Shown: one piece after another, positions 9,578 to 17,378 of the stretch
How positions within the stretch are numbered: the first letter of the stretch is position 1
Layout: each line of letters starts with the position of its first letter
Origin: Coriobacteriaceae bacterium
GTDB taxonomy: Bacteria; Actinomycetota; Coriobacteriia; Coriobacteriales; QAMH01
Length of the DNA: 64,000 nt
Assembly: GCA_025992705.1 (NCBI GenBank)
Contig: DAJPGJ010000001.1
Location: 930,001 to 994,000, forward strand
Reading direction: 5' to 3'
Translations under genes and position numbers: made by a program
Notes under the pieces: generated by a model
Database searches by the model: none
The model's input: the letters and a program-made list of their open reading frames with translations, nothing else
Told to the model about the DNA's origin: nothing

Positions 9578-10060
9578 ATGCATAAGCTCTTGGTTCCCGG
9601 AACCTTTGACCCCATCACCTTTGGCCACCTGGACGTCATTCGACGCGCGAGCTGCATGGCCGACGAGGTCATCGTCGGCGTCGCCGCATCGCAGGGCAAG
9701 CGTGGCGGAACGCTTTTCACGCTCGACGAGCGCATCGAACTTGCCCGCGAGGTCACGGCGGAGTTCGCCAATGTCGAGGTCGTCGGCTTCGATAACCTGC
9801 TTGTTGATTTCGCGACCTCCATTGGCGCCACCGCTATCGTCAAGGGCCTGCGTGCGACGAAGGACTTCGAGTACGAGTTCCAGATGGCCATGCTCAACTT
9901 CCGCCTTGCCCCCGAGCTGGAGACCCTCTTCGTCATGTCATCCCCCGATTACATGTACGTCTCCTCGTCCATTGCCAAGGAGCTCGCCTCGTTGGGTGGC
10001 AGCACGGAGGGCATCGTTCCCCCGATCGTGGGAGAGGCCCTCGCCAAGCGCCTGGGGTAG
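9578..10060 (+). CDS. coaD: Phosphopantetheine adenylyltransferase
   Basis: A 160-aa nucleotidyltransferase of coenzyme A synthesis (4'-phosphopantetheine plus ATP to dephospho-CoA). Shows PGTFDPITFGHLDVI with the TxxH-type motif, KGLRATKDFEYEFQM and SSIAKELA near the C-terminus. Length equals the family norm. The ATG is 3 bp after the rsmD stop; the longer frame starting at 9428 overlaps rsmD and is not real. Confidence 0.96.
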   Translation: MHKLLVPGTFDPITFGHLDVIRRASCMADEVIVGVAASQGKRGGTLFTLDERIELAREVTAEFANVEVVGFDNLLVDFATSIGATAIVKGLRATKDFEYEFQMAMLNFRLAPELETLFVMSSPDYMYVSSSIAKELASLGGSTEGIVPPIVGEALAKRLG

Positions 10061-10073
10061 GATGAGGCGGGAC

Positions 10074-10173
10074 GACATGGAAGGGGCACCGCCTCGACGG
10101 TCGCTTCCCGACAGCCCGCTTCGCGGTCTTTACGGCGCGCTCCCTTAAACCTCGGCTCAACCCCTTCCATGTC
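10074..10173 (-). repeat. Core-conserved, arm-variable element, family R, copy 2
   Basis: The core (10091-10157) is the reverse complement of the element at 3280-3346. It is enclosed by perfect 13-bp arms GACATGGAAGGGG (10074-10086) and CCCCTTCCATGTC (10161-10173), which differ from the arms of copy 1. It lies in the 225-bp gap between coaD and the carboxyltransferase gene and contains no credible ORF. Confidence 0.78.
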
Positions 10174-10214
10174 ATCTGCGCCCCATCCATGCGCACAAGC
10201 GCTGCTGCTTCGTA

Positions 10215-10220
10215 TATAAT
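10215..10220 (+). promoter_or_regulatory. Probable -10 box for the carboxylase operon
   Basis: A perfect TATAAT lies 65 bp before the GTG at 10286; no convincing -35 is seen. A small hairpin (GGGCTC-ATGC-GAGCCC, 10243-10258) follows in the leader, then AAAGGAGG at 10272. Confidence 0.5.
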
Positions 10221-10285
10221 CAAAGGCTCTATAGCTAAACCTGGGCTCATGCGAGCCCATGCAACTTGAGAAAAGGAGGCGATAC

Positions 10286-12142
10286 GTGAAACCTTTGCAC
10301 ATCATGGACACGACCTTGCGTGATGCCCACCAGTCACTGTGGGCGACGCGCATGGAGACGGGCGACATGCTCCCCATCCTGTCAAAACTCGATCAAGTTG
10401 GGTATTGGTCCATTGAGATGTGGGGCGGTGCGACATTCGATACCTGTCTGCGCTTCCTCGACGAGAATCCCTGGGATCGTTTGCGCGTCGTCAAGCAACA
10501 CTGTCCCAACACGCCGTTGCAGATGCTCACGCGCGGACAGAACCTCATCGGCTATCATCACTATTCACGTGATATCGTCAATCGCTTCATCAAGGCCGCC
10601 CATCGTAACGGCATCGATGTCTTCCGCGTCTTCGACGCACTTAACGATATCCGCAATGTCATCGACAGCGCCGAGGCGCTCAACGAGTGCGGTGCCCATT
10701 TCGAGGGCGCCATCAGCTACACCATGAGCCCGGTGCATACGCTTGATTCCTACATCGAGTATGCCTCCGAGCTCAAGGCGCTTGGCGCCAAGTCCATTTG
10801 CATCAAGGACATGGCGGGCATGCTCACGCCGTATCGTACGGAGCGCCTGGTCAACGCCCTCAACCAAGAGGTGGGCCTGCCCGTTCACGTGCATTGTCAC
10901 TACGTGGGTGGCATGGCCCCGGCCAACTACATCAAGGCTGCCGAGGCCGGTGCCTCGATTGTCGACACCGCATCCGCACCGCTCGCTTTCGGCAACTCCC
11001 AGCCGGCCGTCGAGATGATCGTCGCTGCGCTCAAGGAGTCCGAATACGATACGGGCCTCGACCTTGACCTCCTCTTCGAGATTTCGGATTACTGGGAGGA
11101 AATGCGCATCAAGAAGGGCTTTAAGCGCGGCATTTCCACGCTTTCGCATATGCGCGTCTACAGCCATCAGGTTCCTGGTGGCATGATGAGCAACCTCGTG
11201 AGCCAGCTCGAGATTCAGAAGGCGTCCAATCGCATGGACGAGGTTCTCAAGGAGATTCCCCGCGTACGCGCCGAGGTCGGCTATCCGCCGCTTGTCACGC
11301 CCATGTCGCAGATCGTCGGCACGCAGTCTGTTTTCAACGTGCTCACCGGCAAGCGCTGGTCGGTCATCTCCAAGGAGATGAAGGACTACATCGCCGGTTA
11401 CTACGGCAAGGCACCCGGCAAGATCGATCCCGCGATCCAGAAAGCCGTGCTCGGCGACGAGCAACCGCTCGCCCCGGACGTTGCCCCGGGCTCGCTTGTC
11501 ACGACGACCTACGACGAGCTTGCCGAAGAACTCGGGGATCTCGCCAAGAGCGAGGAAGACGTCCTCATGTACGCCATGTTCCCCAACGAGGCACGCCAGT
11601 TCCTCGAGAAACAGCGCAAGATCGAGAATACAAACTTCTTAATGAACGATGCCGTGAGCATCACCAAGGAGGAGGACTACGTGGACATCGCACAGATTCG
11701 TGACCTCGTGAAGCTCGTCGAGGAGTCCGGAGTCGGAGAGATCACCGTCGAGGAAGCCGGCGCCAAGGTCACCATTCGCACCCCGGGCATGCAGCCTGCT
11801 GCCTACGCCCCGGCCCCCGTCATGCCCCAGGCCGCTTCGGCGCCTGCTGCGGCGGAGGCTCCCGCACCCGCTGCCGCTTCGACGCGACCGGCGAGCTGGA
11901 AGCCCGTTACCGCCCCGATGGTCGGCACCTTCTACGCCGCGCCTTCGCCCGACGCCGATCCCTTCGTGACGGAGGGCGCAACGGTCGGCGCAGGCGAGAC
12001 GCTGTGCATCGTTGAGGCCATGAAGCTCATGAACGAGATCGCCGCCGAGGAGGCGTGCGTCGTGCGCGAGGTCTGCATCGACAATGCCGCGCCCGTCGAG
12101 TTCGGCACCGTCATGTTCTACGTCGAGCCCACCGCCGAGTAG
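10286..12142 (+). CDS. pycB: Carboxyltransferase-BCCP fusion: pyruvate carboxylase subunit B (OadA-like) joined to an AccB-type protein
   Basis: A 618-aa protein. Residues 1 to about 455 form an HMGL-like carboxyltransferase: DTTLRDAHQSLWATRM at the start and IKDMAG with the carboxylated lysine K174. After a short linker, residue 466 onward reads like a complete AccB (VDIAQIRDLVKLVEESGVGEITVEE), followed by an Ala/Pro hinge and the biotinyl domain APMVGTFYAAPSPDADPF and EAMKLMN (biotinyl lysine K580). GTG at 10286 follows AAAGGAGG by 6 bp. With the biotin carboxylase downstream this should form a two-subunit pyruvate carboxylase. Oxaloacetate decarboxylase is less likely, since no membrane beta subunit is nearby. 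The AccB-like part could also serve acetyl-CoA carboxylase; accA/accD are not in the window. Confidence 0.88.
   Translation: MKPLHIMDTTLRDAHQSLWATRMETGDMLPILSKLDQVGYWSIEMWGGATFDTCLRFLDENPWDRLRVVKQHCPNTPLQMLTRGQNLIGYHHYSRDIVNRFIKAAHRNGIDVFRVFDALNDIRNVIDSAEALNECGAHFEGAISYTMSPVHTLDSYIEYASELKALGAKSICIKDMAGMLTPYRTERLVNALNQEVGLPVHVHCHYVGGMAPANYIKAAEAGASIVDTASAPLAFGNSQPAVEMIVAALKESEYDTGLDLDLLFEISDYWEEMRIKKGFKRGISTLSHMRVYSHQVPGGMMSNLVSQLEIQKASNRMDEVLKEIPRVRAEVGYPPLVTPMSQIVGTQSVFNVLTGKRWSVISKEMKDYIAGYYGKAPGKIDPAIQKAVLGDEQPLAPDVAPGSLVTTTYDELAEELGDLAKSEEDVLMYAMFPNEARQFLEKQRKIENTNFLMNDAVSITKEEDYVDIAQIRDLVKLVEESGVGEITVEEAGAKVTIRTPGMQPAAYAPAPVMPQAASAPAAAEAPAPAAASTRPASWKPVTAPMVGTFYAAPSPDADPFVTEGATVGAGETLCIVEAMKLMNEIAAEEACVVREVCIDNAAPVEFGTVMFYVEPTAE
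11666..11683 (+). promoter_or_regulatory. Internal Shine-Dalgarno and in-frame GTG at the AccB-like module
   Basis: AAGGAGGAGG (11666-11675) is followed 5 bp later by GTG (11681), in frame with the large ORF and exactly where AccB homology begins. Initiation here would give a free 153-aa BCCP. The Shine-Dalgarno is among the strongest in the window and encodes KEED in the fusion. Whether it is used is inference. Confidence 0.55.
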
Positions 12143-12160
12143 GAAAGGCCCGGATCGCGA

Positions 12161-13516
12161 ATGCTTGACAAGATTCTCATCGCCAATCGTGGCGAAATCG
12201 CCCTACGCGTCGTGCGTGCCGCACATGAGCTCGGCATCAAGTGCGTCGTCGTGTATTCGGAGGCCGATAAGGACACGCGCGCTGTCGAGATGGCAGACGA
12301 GAGCGTCTGCATCGGTCCGGCGCCATCCGCGCTCTCGTACCTCAACATCCCCAATATCATCGCGGCTGCCAAGATCACCGGCGCGCAGGCCATCCATCCG
12401 GGCTACGGCTTCCTTTCGGAGAACGCCGATTTCGCCCGTGCCTGTGCCGATAACGACATCATCTTCATCGGCCCGTCACCCGAGTGCATCGATTCGCTCG
12501 GCAACAAGGCGGCGGCCAAGGCGACGATGAAGGAGCTTGGCGTTCCCACCGTGCCCGGTAGCGACGGCCCCGTCGATACCGTCGAGGAAGCACGTGCGTT
12601 TGCCCACGAAGTCGGCTATCCCGTGCTTATCAAGGCATCGGCTGGCGGCGGCGGCAAGGGCATGCGCGAGGCCAATGACGACGACGAGCTCGAGAAGATG
12701 TTCGTCGCCGCGCGTACCGAGGCGGCCAACGCCTTCGGCAACGACGAGGTCTATCTCGAGAAGCTCATCCGCCGTCCGCGTCATGTGGAGATTCAGATCA
12801 TCGCCGATACGCATGGCAACGCCATGCACCTCTGCGAGCGCGATTGCTCGATTCAACGCCGTCACCAGAAGCTCATCGAGGAGGCGCCCTGTCCCGTCAT
12901 CGACGAGGAAACGCGCCAGGCGATGGGCGAGGCCGCGCTCAAGGCGGTGCGCGGCGTGGGCTATGTCAACGCCGGCACCATCGAGTTCCTGCTCGATACG
13001 GATGGCAGCTTCTACTTCATGGAGATGAACACGCGCGTCCAGGTCGAGCATCCGGTTTCCGAGCAGATCACCGGTGTCGATATCATCAAGCAGCAGCTCA
13101 TCGTCGCTTCGGGTGACCCCATCACCTGTGCGGACCTCGCACCGATGTCGCCGAAGGCCTGCGCCATCGAGTTTCGCATCAATGCGGAAGATCCGGCGCA
13201 TGATTTCCGTCCCTGCCCGGGTACCATCACGCGCTTCGACATGCCGGGTGGTCCAGGTGTGCGCGTCGACACGCACCTGCGCACCGGTGACGCGATTCCT
13301 CCCACCTATGATTCGCTCATGGCAAAGCTCATCGTATGGGGTGACACGCGCGAGGAGGCCATTGCACGTGGCAAGCGCGCCCTTGACGAGTTCGTCATCG
13401 AGGGTGTCGCCACGACGATACCCTTCCATCGCCGCGTGCTCGACAACGCGACGTTTAACTCAGGTATGGTGTACACGGATTTCATCGAAACCGAAACGAA
13501 TGGGGGACAGCTGTGA
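12161..13516 (+). CDS. accC: Biotin carboxylase subunit (AccC/PycA)
   Basis: A 451-aa ATP-grasp enzyme that carboxylates biotin using bicarbonate and ATP. Starts MLDKILIANRGEIALRVVRAA; GYGFLSENADFA, the Gly-rich loop GGGGKGMR (near residue 165), RHVEIQI, CSIQRRHQKLIEEAP and EMNTRVQVEHPVSE are all present. It is 18 bp after the carboxyltransferase-BCCP fusion and overlaps the next gene by 4 bp. The position at the head of asp23-nusB-xseB-dxs matches the accB-accC locus of Firmicutes. It may serve both pyruvate and acetyl-CoA carboxylation. Confidence 0.95.
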   Translation: MLDKILIANRGEIALRVVRAAHELGIKCVVVYSEADKDTRAVEMADESVCIGPAPSALSYLNIPNIIAAAKITGAQAIHPGYGFLSENADFARACADNDIIFIGPSPECIDSLGNKAAAKATMKELGVPTVPGSDGPVDTVEEARAFAHEVGYPVLIKASAGGGGKGMREANDDDELEKMFVAARTEAANAFGNDEVYLEKLIRRPRHVEIQIIADTHGNAMHLCERDCSIQRRHQKLIEEAPCPVIDEETRQAMGEAALKAVRGVGYVNAGTIEFLLDTDGSFYFMEMNTRVQVEHPVSEQITGVDIIKQQLIVASGDPITCADLAPMSPKACAIEFRINAEDPAHDFRPCPGTITRFDMPGGPGVRVDTHLRTGDAIPPTYDSLMAKLIVWGDTREEAIARGKRALDEFVIEGVATTIPFHRRVLDNATFNSGMVYTDFIETETNGGQL

Positions 13517-13881
13517 AGGAAATCGACCAAGGCTACGTGATTGATGGCATCACCATTGCTCCCGGTGTTGTCGAGACAATCATCTCGCTTGCCGCGGCGG
13601 AGGTCCCCGGCGTTGCCGGTGTGGGCACTGCCGGTGCCATCTCGACCATCCGCTCGGCCTTCAATGCGGGCAATGCCATCCCCACCAACGGTATACGCAT
13701 CGAGCCGCTTGGCGATAAGCAAGTCGCCGTGACCATCTCCATTCAAGCGTATTACGGCTACCGCCTCGTCGAGATCGCCGAGAACGTACGCAAGGCCATC
13801 GTCGATGCGCTCGCTGCCCAGATTGGCGTCACGGTGACGTCTGTCGACGTGCACGTAGACGCGCTCTCTTTCGAGGCGTAG
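13513..13881 (+). CDS. Asp23/Gls24 family protein (YqhY-like)
   Basis: A 122-aa DUF322 protein (GYVIDGITIAPGVVETIISL, then VPGVAGVG and a C-terminal VTSVDVHVDALSFE). The GTG overlaps the accC stop by 4 bp (GTGA). In Firmicutes the corresponding yqhY sits between accC and nusB and has been linked genetically to acetyl-CoA carboxylase control; a similar role is inferred from position only. It is a paralogue of the gene at 3905. Confidence 0.88.
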   Translation: MKEIDQGYVIDGITIAPGVVETIISLAAAEVPGVAGVGTAGAISTIRSAFNAGNAIPTNGIRIEPLGDKQVAVTISIQAYYGYRLVEIAENVRKAIVDALAAQIGVTVTSVDVHVDALSFEA

Positions 13882-13888
13882 GCGAGCC

Positions 13889-14410
13889 ATGGCCGCACTT
13901 CGGCATGAACACACGGCTGCCCGCCGCGAGGCATTGCAGCTGCTCTACACCGGTGAGCTCATGGGTCTTCCGCTCGATCAGGTTGCCGACGGTAACGAGA
14001 CCGAGCTCTTGCTCGTTCCCGAGTGTCCTCAGGGCGTAAGCGATGCCGACCTCGTGGGCGTCGATCTCGTTGCCTATGCCTCGACGTTAGTCAACGGCAT
14101 TGCCGGTCATATCGACGAGCTCGACGAGCGCATCGGGTCGACAGCCGAGAACTGGACGCTCGAGCGCATGCCCATCGTCGATCGCAACATCATCCGCATT
14201 GCCACCTATGAGATTCTCCATTGCGATGAGATTCCCACGGGCGTCGCCATCAACGAGGCCGTCGAGTTGGCAAAGGCCTTCGGGACCGACGAGTCACCGA
14301 AGTTCGTGAACGGCGTCTTGGGACGCATCGCGAGCGAGGTCTGCGGCGAGGATGCCGCTCAGCTCGATGCGAATGCGCTCGAGCCGCAAGCTTCGATAGA
14401 TGAGGTATGA
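13889..14410 (+). CDS. nusB: Transcription antitermination factor NusB
   Basis: A 173-aa all-helical RNA-binding protein: HEHTAARREALQLLYTGEL at the N-terminus and the NusB signature RMPIVDRNIIRIATYEILHCDEIPTGVAINEAVELAK with FVNGVLGRIA near the end. Acts with NusE/S10 at boxA during rRNA transcription. There is a C-terminal acidic tail of about 25 residues. Its stop overlaps the start of xseB (ATGA). Confidence 0.95.
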   Translation: MAALRHEHTAARREALQLLYTGELMGLPLDQVADGNETELLLVPECPQGVSDADLVGVDLVAYASTLVNGIAGHIDELDERIGSTAENWTLERMPIVDRNIIRIATYEILHCDEIPTGVAINEAVELAKAFGTDESPKFVNGVLGRIASEVCGEDAAQLDANALEPQASIDEV

Positions 14411-14655
14411 CGATGTCAGAGAGTTCCAAGGAAACATTCGGCGAGGTCCGAGCGCGGCTCGATGAGATTGTCTCCGAAGTGCGTAGCAAGGACGTCTCCC
14501 TCGAGAAGAGCCTCGACCTTTACGAGGAGGCTATCAGGCTTGGCAATCGCTGTGCCGAGCTCATCGACAAGCCCGATTACACGGCGGCCGAGATTGCCGA
14601 GGCCAACGAGGTCGTCGAAGCTGGTCAAGAAGAGGGTCCCGAGATTACGATCTAA
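14407..14655 (+). CDS. xseB: Exodeoxyribonuclease VII small subunit
   Basis: An 82-aa XseB: FGEVRARLDEIVSEVRSKDVSLEKSLDLYEEAIRLGNRC is the classical family core. It associates with XseA to form ExoVII, which degrades single-stranded DNA. No xseA gene lies beside it or elsewhere in the window, unlike the usual xseA-xseB order. Translation probably starts in the ATGA overlap with nusB (14407); the ATG at 14413 is an alternative. Confidence 0.9.
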   Translation: MTMSESSKETFGEVRARLDEIVSEVRSKDVSLEKSLDLYEEAIRLGNRCAELIDKPDYTAAEIAEANEVVEAGQEEGPEITI

Positions 14656-14675
14656 CATCGAAGATCGGACAGGAT

Positions 14676-16547
14676 TTGACTGAGAAGATTCTGGATACGA
14701 TAGAGTCGCCCGCTGACCTCGCTGATCTAAGCTATGAGCAGCTTAATCGTCTGGCCTTCGAGCTGCGCGCCGAGATGATAGCGGCGACGTCGCTGCATGG
14801 CGGACACCTTGCGCCATCGCTTGGTAGCGTCGAGCTCATCATCGCGCTTCATCGCGTGCTTGACTGCCCCCGTGACCGTCTCGTTTTCGACGTCGGCCAT
14901 CAAGCGTACGCCCACAAGCTCTTGACGGGGCGGCGCAAGCAGTTCAAGACCTTGCGCACGTATGAGGGCATTTCCGGATTTCCCAAGATTACCGAAAGCG
15001 CATACGATGCCCACGATTCGGGCCATGCATCCGATTCGCTCTCGACGGCGCTTGGCTATGCCCTTGCACGTGACCTTGACGGATCGGATGCGACCATCGC
15101 CGCGCTCATCGGCGATGCCTCGTTTACGGGCGGCATGGCACTTGAGGCGCTCAACGACATCGGTCGTGCCAATACGCCGCTTCTGATCGTGCTCAACGAT
15201 AACGGCATGTCCATCTCGCCCAATGTCGGTGGCTTTTCGACCTATCTTGCCAAGGTGCGCATGTCGGATCAGTACACGCAGCTGCGCAACCATGTCGAGG
15301 ACGCCTTCAACGCGAGTGGTACGCTGGGACGCCTGCTCATGCGTGGCGGCAACGCCGCGAAGGAGTCATTCAAGCAATTCGTGCTTCCCGGCGCGACCTT
15401 TCTCGAGGGCTTCGGCGTCACGTATATCGGCCCGGTGGACGGACACGACATCCAGACGCTTGAGGAGATCCTCCGTGATGCCAAGGCGCTCGAGGGCCCC
15501 GTTGTCATCCATGCGGTGACGATGAAGGGCAAGGGCTATGGTCCCGCCGAAAAGAACCCTGCGCTCTTCCACGGCGTCGCCCCCTTCGATATCGCGTCGG
15601 GTACGCCCAAGCCCAAATCGAACGCGAATCCTACCTGGACGCAGGTCTTCTCCGACGAGCTCATCAAGCTTGCCGAGGATGACCCGTCAATCGTCGCCAT
15701 CACGGCGGCGATGGCGAGCGGTACGGGACTTTCCGCTTTCGCGAAGGCCTACCCCGAGCGCTTTTTTGATGTCGGCATAGCCGAGGAACATGCCGTTGGC
15801 ATGGCAAGTTCGCTTGCGCTTGCAGGCAAGAAGCCCGTCGTCGCCATCTACTCGACTTTCATGCAGCGCGCCATTGACCAAGCTATCGTCAATGTCGGTC
15901 TACAGAAGGCCCATGTCGTCTTCTGTCTTGATCGAGCGGGGCTCGTGGGTGATGATGGCCCTACGCATCATGGTGTTTTCGACCTTGTCTACCTGCGTAT
16001 GATTCCCAACATGCGCATCCTCGCCCCTTCCAGCGATGAGGAGCTGCGCATGGCGCTGCGCTGCGCCATGGCGCTCGAAGGGCCCGTGGCCATTCGCTAT
16101 CCGCGCGGCAGCGCCCCCGTCGCTCCAGGTGTATGCGAGCCGTGGCAGGAGGGCCATGCCGCCAAGGTCAGGGACGGTGCCGACGGGGCGTTACTCGCCT
16201 TGGGTCGCATGGTCGATGTCGCGTGCGAGGTTGCCGAGGTAGCCGCGCATCAGGGAGTCGAGCTTTCCATCTGGGACATGCGCTGGGCCAAGCCCATTGA
16301 TGCCGACGCGTTGCGTGATGCCGCCCATACGGGCCATATCTTCACGCTCGAGGATGGCGTCATCACGGGAGGATTCGGTTCGGGCGTGCTCGAGCTGCTT
16401 TCCGATATGGGTGAGAGTTGTCCGGTCAGGCGCTTCGGCATCCCCGACACCTTCGTGACCCAAGGTCCGGTCGACAAGCTCTTTGAAGTGCTCGGACTCG
16501 ATGCGGAAAGCATCAGCGCCGAGGTGCTCGCAGCGTATCAATCCTAG
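14676..16547 (+). CDS. dxs: 1-deoxy-D-xylulose-5-phosphate synthase
   Basis: A 623-aa thiamine-diphosphate enzyme starting the MEP isoprenoid pathway (pyruvate plus glyceraldehyde-3-phosphate). Shows DVGHQAYAHKLLTGR, HDSGHASDSLS, the ThDP motif region GDASFTGGMALEALNDIG ending LNDNGMSI, and the transketolase C-terminal domain (GIAEEHAVGMA, FMQRAIDQ, RYPRGSA). The ThDP motif reads GDAS where most DXS proteins have GDGA/GDGS. TTG at 14676 matches the family N-terminus, though the AGGA upstream is very close, so the start is uncertain by a few codons. dxr and ispG of the same pathway are at 52-55 kb. Confidence 0.94.
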   Translation: MTEKILDTIESPADLADLSYEQLNRLAFELRAEMIAATSLHGGHLAPSLGSVELIIALHRVLDCPRDRLVFDVGHQAYAHKLLTGRRKQFKTLRTYEGISGFPKITESAYDAHDSGHASDSLSTALGYALARDLDGSDATIAALIGDASFTGGMALEALNDIGRANTPLLIVLNDNGMSISPNVGGFSTYLAKVRMSDQYTQLRNHVEDAFNASGTLGRLLMRGGNAAKESFKQFVLPGATFLEGFGVTYIGPVDGHDIQTLEEILRDAKALEGPVVIHAVTMKGKGYGPAEKNPALFHGVAPFDIASGTPKPKSNANPTWTQVFSDELIKLAEDDPSIVAITAAMASGTGLSAFAKAYPERFFDVGIAEEHAVGMASSLALAGKKPVVAIYSTFMQRAIDQAIVNVGLQKAHVVFCLDRAGLVGDDGPTHHGVFDLVYLRMIPNMRILAPSSDEELRMALRCAMALEGPVAIRYPRGSAPVAPGVCEPWQEGHAAKVRDGADGALLALGRMVDVACEVAEVAAHQGVELSIWDMRWAKPIDADALRDAAHTGHIFTLEDGVITGGFGSGVLELLSDMGESCPVRRFGIPDTFVTQGPVDKLFEVLGLDAESISAEVLAAYQS

Positions 16548-16556
16548 AGGTTACCC

Positions 16557-17378
16557 ATGCGACTTGACGAGCTTCTCGTAGAGCGCGGGCTCGCGCGTGA
16601 TCTGCATGATGCTCAGGCGTATGTCATGGCTGGCGAGGTCGTGGTGGGTGAGCATCGCGCCACGAGTGCCGGCATGAGCGTGAAGCCCGATGTTGCCTTG
16701 CGTCTTAAAGACGATAAGCGGCGTGGTGGCTTCGTGTCGCGCGGTGGTCTCAAACTCCAACAGGCCCTCGATACCTTCGGCCTTGAGGTCGGGGGCCTTG
16801 CATGTGCTGACTTAGGCGCTTCGAGTGGCGGTTTTACCGACTGCCTGCTCCAGCGAGGTGCTGCGCGTGTGAGCGCAGTCGATGTGGGCGTGGGACAATT
16901 CGACTGGCGTTTGCGCAACGACCCACGTGTGAGCCTTTTCGAGCGTACGAACATCCGCAACGTGAGTGCTGCCGACATAGACGGTCCTTTCGATCTGGTT
17001 GTTGCCGACCTTTCGTTCATCAGCCTTGCGTCTGTCATGAGCGATGTCGCCGCGTTCCTGAAGCCCCAGGGTTGCTTCGTCTCGCTTATCAAACCGCAAT
17101 TCGAGGCATCCAAGGAAGACGTTGGAGAAGGGGGCGTCGTACACGATCCCCAGGCACACGCTCGCTGCATCGAGGCGGTTTTCGAGAGCGCGCGTGCCTG
17201 CGGATTCGAGGTCTGCGGTCTCACGTATTCACCCGTCACGGGCCCTGCGGGTAATATCGAGTTTCTCTTTTGGGCGAAATCCCGGCCATGCGATTCCCCG
17301 CGAGAGGGTAGTATGTGCTTCGATGAAATCGAGCGTGTCGTCGCAGAGGCGCATGCCAAGCTGAAAGGTGAATCGTGA
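16557..17378 (+). CDS. tlyA: TlyA family rRNA 2'-O-methyltransferase/hemolysin-like protein
   Basis: A 273-aa protein with an N-terminal S4 RNA-binding domain (MRLDELLVERGLARDLHDAQAYVMAGEVVV) and an FtsJ/RrmJ methyltransferase domain (DLGASSGGFTDCLLQRGAARVSAVDVG, VVADLSFISL, LIKPQFEASKEDVG). Homologues methylate ribose in 16S and 23S rRNA; TlyA in actinobacteria is linked to capreomycin sensitivity. The dxs-tlyA-(nadK)-recN order is conserved. The stop overlaps the nadK start by 4 bp. Confidence 0.93.
   Translation: MRLDELLVERGLARDLHDAQAYVMAGEVVVGEHRATSAGMSVKPDVALRLKDDKRRGGFVSRGGLKLQQALDTFGLEVGGLACADLGASSGGFTDCLLQRGAARVSAVDVGVGQFDWRLRNDPRVSLFERTNIRNVSAADIDGPFDLVVADLSFISLASVMSDVAAFLKPQGCFVSLIKPQFEASKEDVGEGGVVHDPQAHARCIEAVFESARACGFEVCGLTYSPVTGPAGNIEFLFWAKSRPCDSPREGSMCFDEIERVVAEAHAKLKGES

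Noticed and set aside
10286..13516. Sodium-pumping oxaloacetate decarboxylase
   Set aside because: No OadB/OadG membrane subunits nearby, and a biotin carboxylase directly follows, which fits pyruvate carboxylase better.
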